Part shown: in pieces, positions 62,008-64,000 of the stretch
How positions within the stretch are numbered: the stretch's first letter is position 1
Layout: each line of letters starts with the position of its first letter
DNA from: Pardosa pseudoannulata
Lineage: Eukaryota > Arthropoda > Arachnida > Araneae > Lycosidae
Direction: 5' to 3'
DNA: 64,000 bases
Assembly: GCA_032207245.1 (NCBI GenBank)
Contig: CM063502.1
Location: 44,162,191-44,226,190 of the forward strand
Position numbers and translations under genes: made by a program
The notes under the pieces: generated by a model
Told to the model about the DNA's origin: nothing
Database searches by the model: none
The model's input: only the letters and a program-made list of their open reading frames with translations

Positions 62008-62190
62008 GCCGAACTATGGCCGATTGGTTAGGGTGCTGGCTTTCGGTACCGGAGTTCGTGGATTTGAATCCCACTGTGGCATGGATGTTCGTAGCCGTTC
62101 GGAATCAGCTTTAAGCTATAGGTCCCGGTCTCATTAGCCATTGTGTTGCAAAAAGTAGACCGTAGCACTCCAAACCAAACCAAACCAAAC
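62008..62190 (+). mobile_element. tRNA-derived SINE, copy 11, young, with perfect 14-bp target duplication
   Basis: 183 bp: GCCGAACTATGGCCGATTGG, GGATTTGAATCCCACTGTGG (box B), GTAGCCGTTCGGAATCAGC, GTAGACCGTAGCACTCCAAA and (CCAAA)4 tail. Flanks CTATATGTATGCAC at 61994-62007 and 62191-62204 are identical. Confidence 0.96.
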
Positions 62191-62204
62191 CTATATGTAT
62201 GCAC

Positions 62205-63764
62205 CGAACGGCATGCCGATTCTGTAAACAGCACTTATAAAACACATTTGGTATTTAGGAGTACTTTTGGTATATTAGAATAAATATATTTTAATTTAAC
62301 TCATTAATGCCCAGCATCTTTATTTGAGGACAGTCAAAAAATGGTCTGTAGAGTTTTTTGTTTTCTTGAAACGATTCTTCCTTTTTAATGGAAATAGATA
62401 TTGATCTTATGAATAATCTCCCAAGTTTTCAAATATGATCTTATCTATAATTTTGTCATTTCGATCGGCATTTTATGATTTTCAAGCTTAGAATAGGAAC
62501 GTATTATGACCGGTATTCTGAATGTATACCGGTTAAAATCGTGGCGAATAGCCATATCTGTAATAAGTCATCTCTTTTCAGTACTTTTCTCATATATGAT
62601 AACAAATAAATCTCTTATCACGAAGTTTTCCTTTTTTAAAGACATCTTATTATGTTTTAAAATGACACCTCCTCACTAATGATGACTTGATGTCATATTT
62701 AAAGGTGTTTAAATTTCATATTTTGTTTTACTTCCAGGTGTCTATAATAGCTTCTATGTTAGGTATTTACTAATATATAGTCACCAGAAATATCCGGGCG
62801 TTAATGGGTTAATACTTTATTATTTAAATTTATTATTTAAATATTACAACATTTAAATATTTCAGTAGTTTACAGTACATTATAGTTCAACACTTTGCAA
62901 TTCTTTATTATAGAGATAAAATAAATATTTAAAATATTTATTTTACATATACATCAGATTTTAGAATTACATTAGAGAAGTCAGGATTAAATTAATTTAA
63001 TAACTATCGCCCGTAAAGAAGTAAAATTGCTCTAAAGACAATATTCCCCCCAGGTATAATAAACGGGTAATTCTTCGAACTCATTGCGTAAAGTAAATTT
63101 AACTTCAGCATTTCTTTTGATTTACTCGTATGTAAGGGAATCTTTAATGTCTATGACAAGTATCTTATTCACTGAACTAAAACCAATATTAAGGTAATTG
63201 CACCCATGATTGCTATTCCTATTTACATTTAAACGATCACTTATGGTCGCATTGTTTAAACTAGAAATACCTCCTTAAGTGTCTCCGCAAGTGTGAATAC
63301 TAAGGTGACAAGGGACCTTAAATCTCTATTATTAAAATAATGAACTTTTAACAATATCATTTTTAGTGATATTAATAATGATGTTAAGTGAAATACATAA
63401 GATACTAAATATACAAGAAAAAAGTTTTGATAAAAATAGAAATATTTTTCTTAAAAATTGAATAATTACGGGACAGTCATTAAATATGTTCCCAGTGCAG
63501 TAGAAATTAGCTAACTGCTTTAAGACGACTTTCACTATATATTAAGGATTTATATTGAAACAAAATTGGGTACCCACATTTTTTATGTTAAGAGTTATTC
63601 CACAAGTATAAAATAATAATTTATACTTGTGGAAAGTTTCAGTAATTTATTTTACAGCAAGCATATAATATTCAAAATTTAATATGGGAGTAAGTTTTTA
63701 CTCCACTACGTAAAAGCGCTGACTTTCGTTAGCTTCGTTTATGAGATAGATTCCTAATGATGAC
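62205..63764. other. AT-rich non-coding DNA
   Basis: No supported feature. A short inverted repeat around 63600-63640 (CCACAAGTATAAA / TTTATACTTGTGG) can form a hairpin. Confidence 0.4.
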
Positions 63765-63870
63765 AGAAGTATTCGTAGGTGCATTGGGAATCATCTGAAA
63801 ACATCAGATGTTTGCCTTATTAGCCTCGTGTAGCAAAAAGATAGACCGTAGCGTTAAAAACCAAACAAAT
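63765..63870 (+). mobile_element. tRNA-derived SINE, copy 12 (fragment)
   Basis: GTATTCGTAGGTGCATTGGG, ATTAGCCTCGTGTAGCAAAA, AGATAGACCGTAGCG and an AACCAAAC tail match the SINE 3' half. The head is missing or beyond recognition. Confidence 0.7.
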
Positions 63871-64000
63871 ACTACTCATAACAAAATGGTAGCGGAACAA
63901 AAGTATGCTGACAGAACTTAGCAAAAATTTTACCAAAGAGAGTGATATAATCTGAGACACATTGTAAATACATAACTAAGAGATGAAAACCTGGTTGATA

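Overview
This is a eukaryotic (metazoan) nuclear genome window. It is strongly AT-rich, has no operon-like gene packing, contains long non-coding stretches, and carries many nested transposable elements: tRNA-derived SINEs, hAT, Tc1/mariner and pogo DNA transposons, an LTR retrotransposon and LINE fragments. The combination of K02A2.6-like gypsy elements, GTF2IRD2/ZBED-like and ZMYM1-like hAT transposases and a CXXC zinc-finger exon fits an arthropod, perhaps an arachnid. That placement is inference; no sequence here is species-diagnostic.

Host coding content is sparse. The best host exon is at 17309-17632 (+): 324 nt, open throughout, good splice sites, and a complete CXXC (CpG-binding) zinc finger most like the DNMT1/KDM2 type. 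Weaker + strand exon candidates lie at 3428-3561, 6131-6213, 15976-16073, 24008-24071 (F-box-like start) and 27565-27626 (a C-terminal hydrophobic tail). They could belong to one gene spanning the first 28 kb, but this is not shown. On the minus strand there is a candidate first exon at 37287-37479, and a GC-richer ORF at 48888-49340 that is split by a SINE and sits beside a CCAAT/E-box promoter-like cluster.

Mobile elements dominate. (1) 7988-14824 is a hAT element with an exact 8-bp target duplication. Its transposase is interrupted by a nearly intact gypsy-type LTR retrotransposon (9402-13936, 213-bp LTRs differing at 2 sites, 5-bp duplication CTGTC). The retrotransposon has a 1011-codon gag-pol ORF and two frameshifts in integrase. 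(2) A ZMYM1-like hAT copy occupies 30765-34640, and a 587-bp deletion derivative with a perfect 8-bp duplication lies at 61354-61940. (3) Short hAT-like MITEs lie at 25115-25287 and 39762-40069. (4) A DNA-transposon family with 11-bp CAGGCTTGCAA ends and 6-bp target duplications is present twice (27803-28734, 29273-30015); one copy holds a SINE and the other shows the empty site. (5) Another MITE family is present three times near 1457, 2442 and 15338; two copies share a SINE at the same internal site and one lacks it. (6) There are remnants of Tc1 (17880-18300), pogo/Tigger (47746-48415), mariner (59234-59811) and LINE reverse transcriptase (22188-22440, 23555-23685).

A single tRNA-derived SINE family of about 178 bp with a CCAAA-repeat tail occurs at least 12 times, on both strands, three of them with clear 14-bp target duplications. 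The right half of the window (34.6-64 kb) is otherwise mostly non-coding AT-rich DNA with tandem arrays: about 241 bp x 4 at 45.8-46.8 kb, about 280 bp x 6-7 at 50.9-52.8 kb, 80 bp x 2 at 55.5 kb, and a three-copy array at 56.5-57.06 kb. It also has long (TA)n tracts.
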